Source of the DNA: Candidatus Aminicenantota bacterium
GTDB taxonomy: Bacteria; Acidobacteriota; Aminicenantia; S016-38
Direction of reading: 5' to 3'
DNA length: 64,000 nucleotides
Assembly: GCA_027068075.1 (NCBI GenBank)
Contig: JAMOUJ010000003.1
Span: 60,001 to 124,000 of the forward strand
Shown here: in pieces, positions 62,683-64,000 of the stretch
Numbering within the stretch: position 1 is the first letter of the stretch
How the letters are laid out: each line of letters starts with the position of its first letter
Program-made: the position numbers and the translations under genes
Notes under the pieces: generated by a model
What the model was told of the DNA's origin: nothing
Seen by the model: only the letters and a program-made list of their open reading frames with translations
The model's database searches: none

Positions 62683-64000
62683 GGGCCTTCTCCTCGTGTC
62701 CACACCTGGGGCACACCAGTTTTCTGCCCCTCTTGAGCATGTAGGGGAGACCGCATTGGGGACAGGGTTCCCTCACCGGAGCATAGGGGGTAATGAAGTC
62801 ACAGTTGGGATAATTGGAGCATCCGTAAAAATACCGACCCTTCCTACCCCTCCTTTTTACCAGATGGCCCCCGCATCCCTCCTTGGGACAGGGGAGGTCC
62901 TCGGTCTCGTTGTATATGTAATTGCAACTGGGATAATTGGAACAGGCGATGAATTCCTCCCCCCGCCGGCTCCTCTTCACCGTCATGGGGGACCCGCACC
63001 GGGGGCATTTCATCTTGATGGCCTCCACGATAAGGTCGGAAAACTGGGATTTATACTGGCAGGAGTCGCACTGAAAATACAGCCCAAACCTGCTTCTTTT
63101 CAGCAATAGTTCCCCGCCGCAGGCTGGGCATTTCAACCCCGTTTTAATCCCCTGGGTAACCGAGGGCATGTTCTCCTGGGCTTTGTTAAGATTGCTTTCC
63201 AGGGTTGAGAAAAACTTCCCCACCACCTCAGACCATTCCACTTCTCCCCTCTCCACCCTGTCCAGTTCTTCCTCCACCTCTGCGGTATAGCGGTAATCCA
63301 TTATGTCGGGGAAACTTTCCTCTAAAAGTCTCACCACCAGGCGGCCCAGGAAGGTGGGGATGAATTTTCCCCTTTCCTTTCTCACATAGGTCCTATCCTG
63401 AATGGTGGAGATTATGCTGGCATAGGTGGAGGGCCTGCCGATGCCCTTCTCCTCCAGTTCCTTTACCAGGCTGGCCTCGGTAAAGCGCGGGGGCGGCTGG
63501 GTCTCCTTCCTCTGGGAGGTTACATCCACCAGTTCCAGTACATCCCCGGTTTCCAAAGGAGGAAGGTCTTCTTCCCGGAAGGAGGGCTCCAGGATCCTCC
63601 TGAATCCGGGGAAGAGGGTTTGTTTTCCCTCCGACTCCAGGGTATACTCGCCGGCCCTGATCTCGGCCCTGGTTTCCCGGTAACGGTAGGGTTTCATCTG
63701 GGAAGCCACAAATCTCTTCCAGACCAGGGCGTATATCTTGAGTTCCTCGGGGCTGAGTTTTCCCCTCAGGCTTTCCGGGGTCATCTCCACATAGGTGGGT
63801 CTTATGGCCTCGTGGGCCTCCTGGGCTCCCTTCTTTGCCTTGAACTGGTTGGCCCGGGAGGGAAGGTAATCGTCACCGTATTTTTCCTTTATAAATTTTC
63901 TAACGGCCCTCAGGGCTTCGGGGGAAACCCTGAAGGAATCGGTTCTCATATAGGTTATAAGCCCCACGGGCCCGTCGCCCAGGTCCACCCCCTCGTAGAG
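62672..64000 (-). CDS. topA: DNA topoisomerase I, 5'-truncated
   Basis: The frame runs off the end of the window; the C-terminal 442 residues are present. GLITYMRTDS contains the active-site Tyr. Domain IV/II region RPSTYASIISTIQDRTYV follows, and the C-terminus carries four zinc-ribbon modules (CPACGGEL, CPRCGSPM with CSNYPSCNY, CPKEGCGGHL with CSNYPNCDF, CPQCGLPY with CPRCGHE). It relaxes negative supercoils. It overlaps trmFO. Confidence 0.95.
   Translation of the reverse strand, partial: LYEGVDLGDGPVGLITYMRTDSFRVSPEALRAVRKFIKEKYGDDYLPSRANQFKAKKGAQEAHEAIRPTYVEMTPESLRGKLSPEELKIYALVWKRFVASQMKPYRYRETRAEIRAGEYTLESEGKQTLFPGFRRILEPSFREEDLPPLETGDVLELVDVTSQRKETQPPPRFTEASLVKELEEKGIGRPSTYASIISTIQDRTYVRKERGKFIPTFLGRLVVRLLEESFPDIMDYRYTAEVEEELDRVERGEVEWSEVVGKFFSTLESNLNKAQENMPSVTQGIKTGLKCPACGGELLLKRSRFGLYFQCDSCQYKSQFSDLIVEAIKMKCPRCGSPMTVKRSRRGEEFIACSNYPSCNYIYNETEDLPCPKEGCGGHLVKRRGRKGRYFYGCSNYPNCDFITPYAPVREPCPQCGLPYMLKRGRKLVCPRCGHEEKAHGS

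Overview
The window reads as chromosomal DNA of a diderm, probably thermophilic bacterium. LpxC, a LolA-like carrier, outer-membrane beta-barrels, TonB-type and Wzz/O-antigen-ligase-type genes imply an LPS-bearing outer membrane. Arg codons are dominated by AGG/AGA and the proteins are rich in Lys/Glu/Arg, as in thermophiles. The phylum cannot be fixed from the sequence alone. The genome is extremely compact: 57 protein genes, two of them cut by the window ends, no gene-free stretch above 300 bases, many 4-nt start/stop overlaps, and convergent genes whose stop codons touch or overlap. I see no rRNA, tRNA, CRISPR array, insertion sequence or prophage.

Layout. 1-4378 (+): end of an RND exporter, a LolA-like protein and a beta-barrel, a three-gene export cassette. 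4381-5132 (-): a small membrane protein and a thiamine-binding-type protein. 5168-7826 (+): an SDR reductase and an aldehyde dehydrogenase. 7823-12200 (-): UvrD-type helicase, GlmU-like acetyltransferase, TPR protein, LpxC. 12310-15671 (+): LarB, dGTPase, a pseudo-receiver protein and two small membrane proteins. 15638-34178 (-): beta-barrel, Ser/Thr kinase, a SelB-like protein lacking the GTPase domain, Pgi, RNase R, a pseudokinase-TonB fusion, TPR protein, FHA-GAF-cyclase, GpsA, PlsY, ThpR, CinA, RsmD, RecG, an exported unknown and HtpX. 34241-35005 (+): LarE. 34986-40651 (-): F1Fo ATP synthase genes for b', b, delta, alpha, gamma, beta and epsilon (a and c are not here). 40759-42363 (+): C69 dipeptidase. 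42365-51346 (-): M16 peptidase pair, Sat, APS kinase, MraY and a giant MurG-MurJ-HEAT fusion. 51460-52587 (+): ODP-like diiron protein. 52593-64000 (-): a third M16 peptidase, two related glycosyltransferases with a tiny gene between them, an alkaline-phosphatase-fold protein, a Wzz-like protein, an O-antigen ligase, TrmFO and the end of TopA.

Themes. (1) Envelope building: the UDP-GlcNAc branch (GlmU-like), LpxC, MraY, MurG-MurJ, PlsY/GpsA phospholipid entry and a surface-polysaccharide cluster. (2) Signalling: a canonical PEGA Ser/Thr kinase, a pseudokinase joined to a TonB domain, an FHA-GAF nucleotide cyclase and a pseudo-receiver. (3) Nickel-pincer cofactor synthesis (LarB, LarE, unlinked). 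(4) Translation initiation: at about ten promoter-proximal genes a -10 element sits only 6-9 nt before the start codon with no Shine-Dalgarno, suggesting widespread leaderless mRNAs.

The most unusual items are the MurG-MurJ-HEAT fusion, the GTPase-less SelB, the pseudokinase-TM-TonB protein, the GlmU whose uridylyltransferase half has decayed, and the leaderless promoter pattern.
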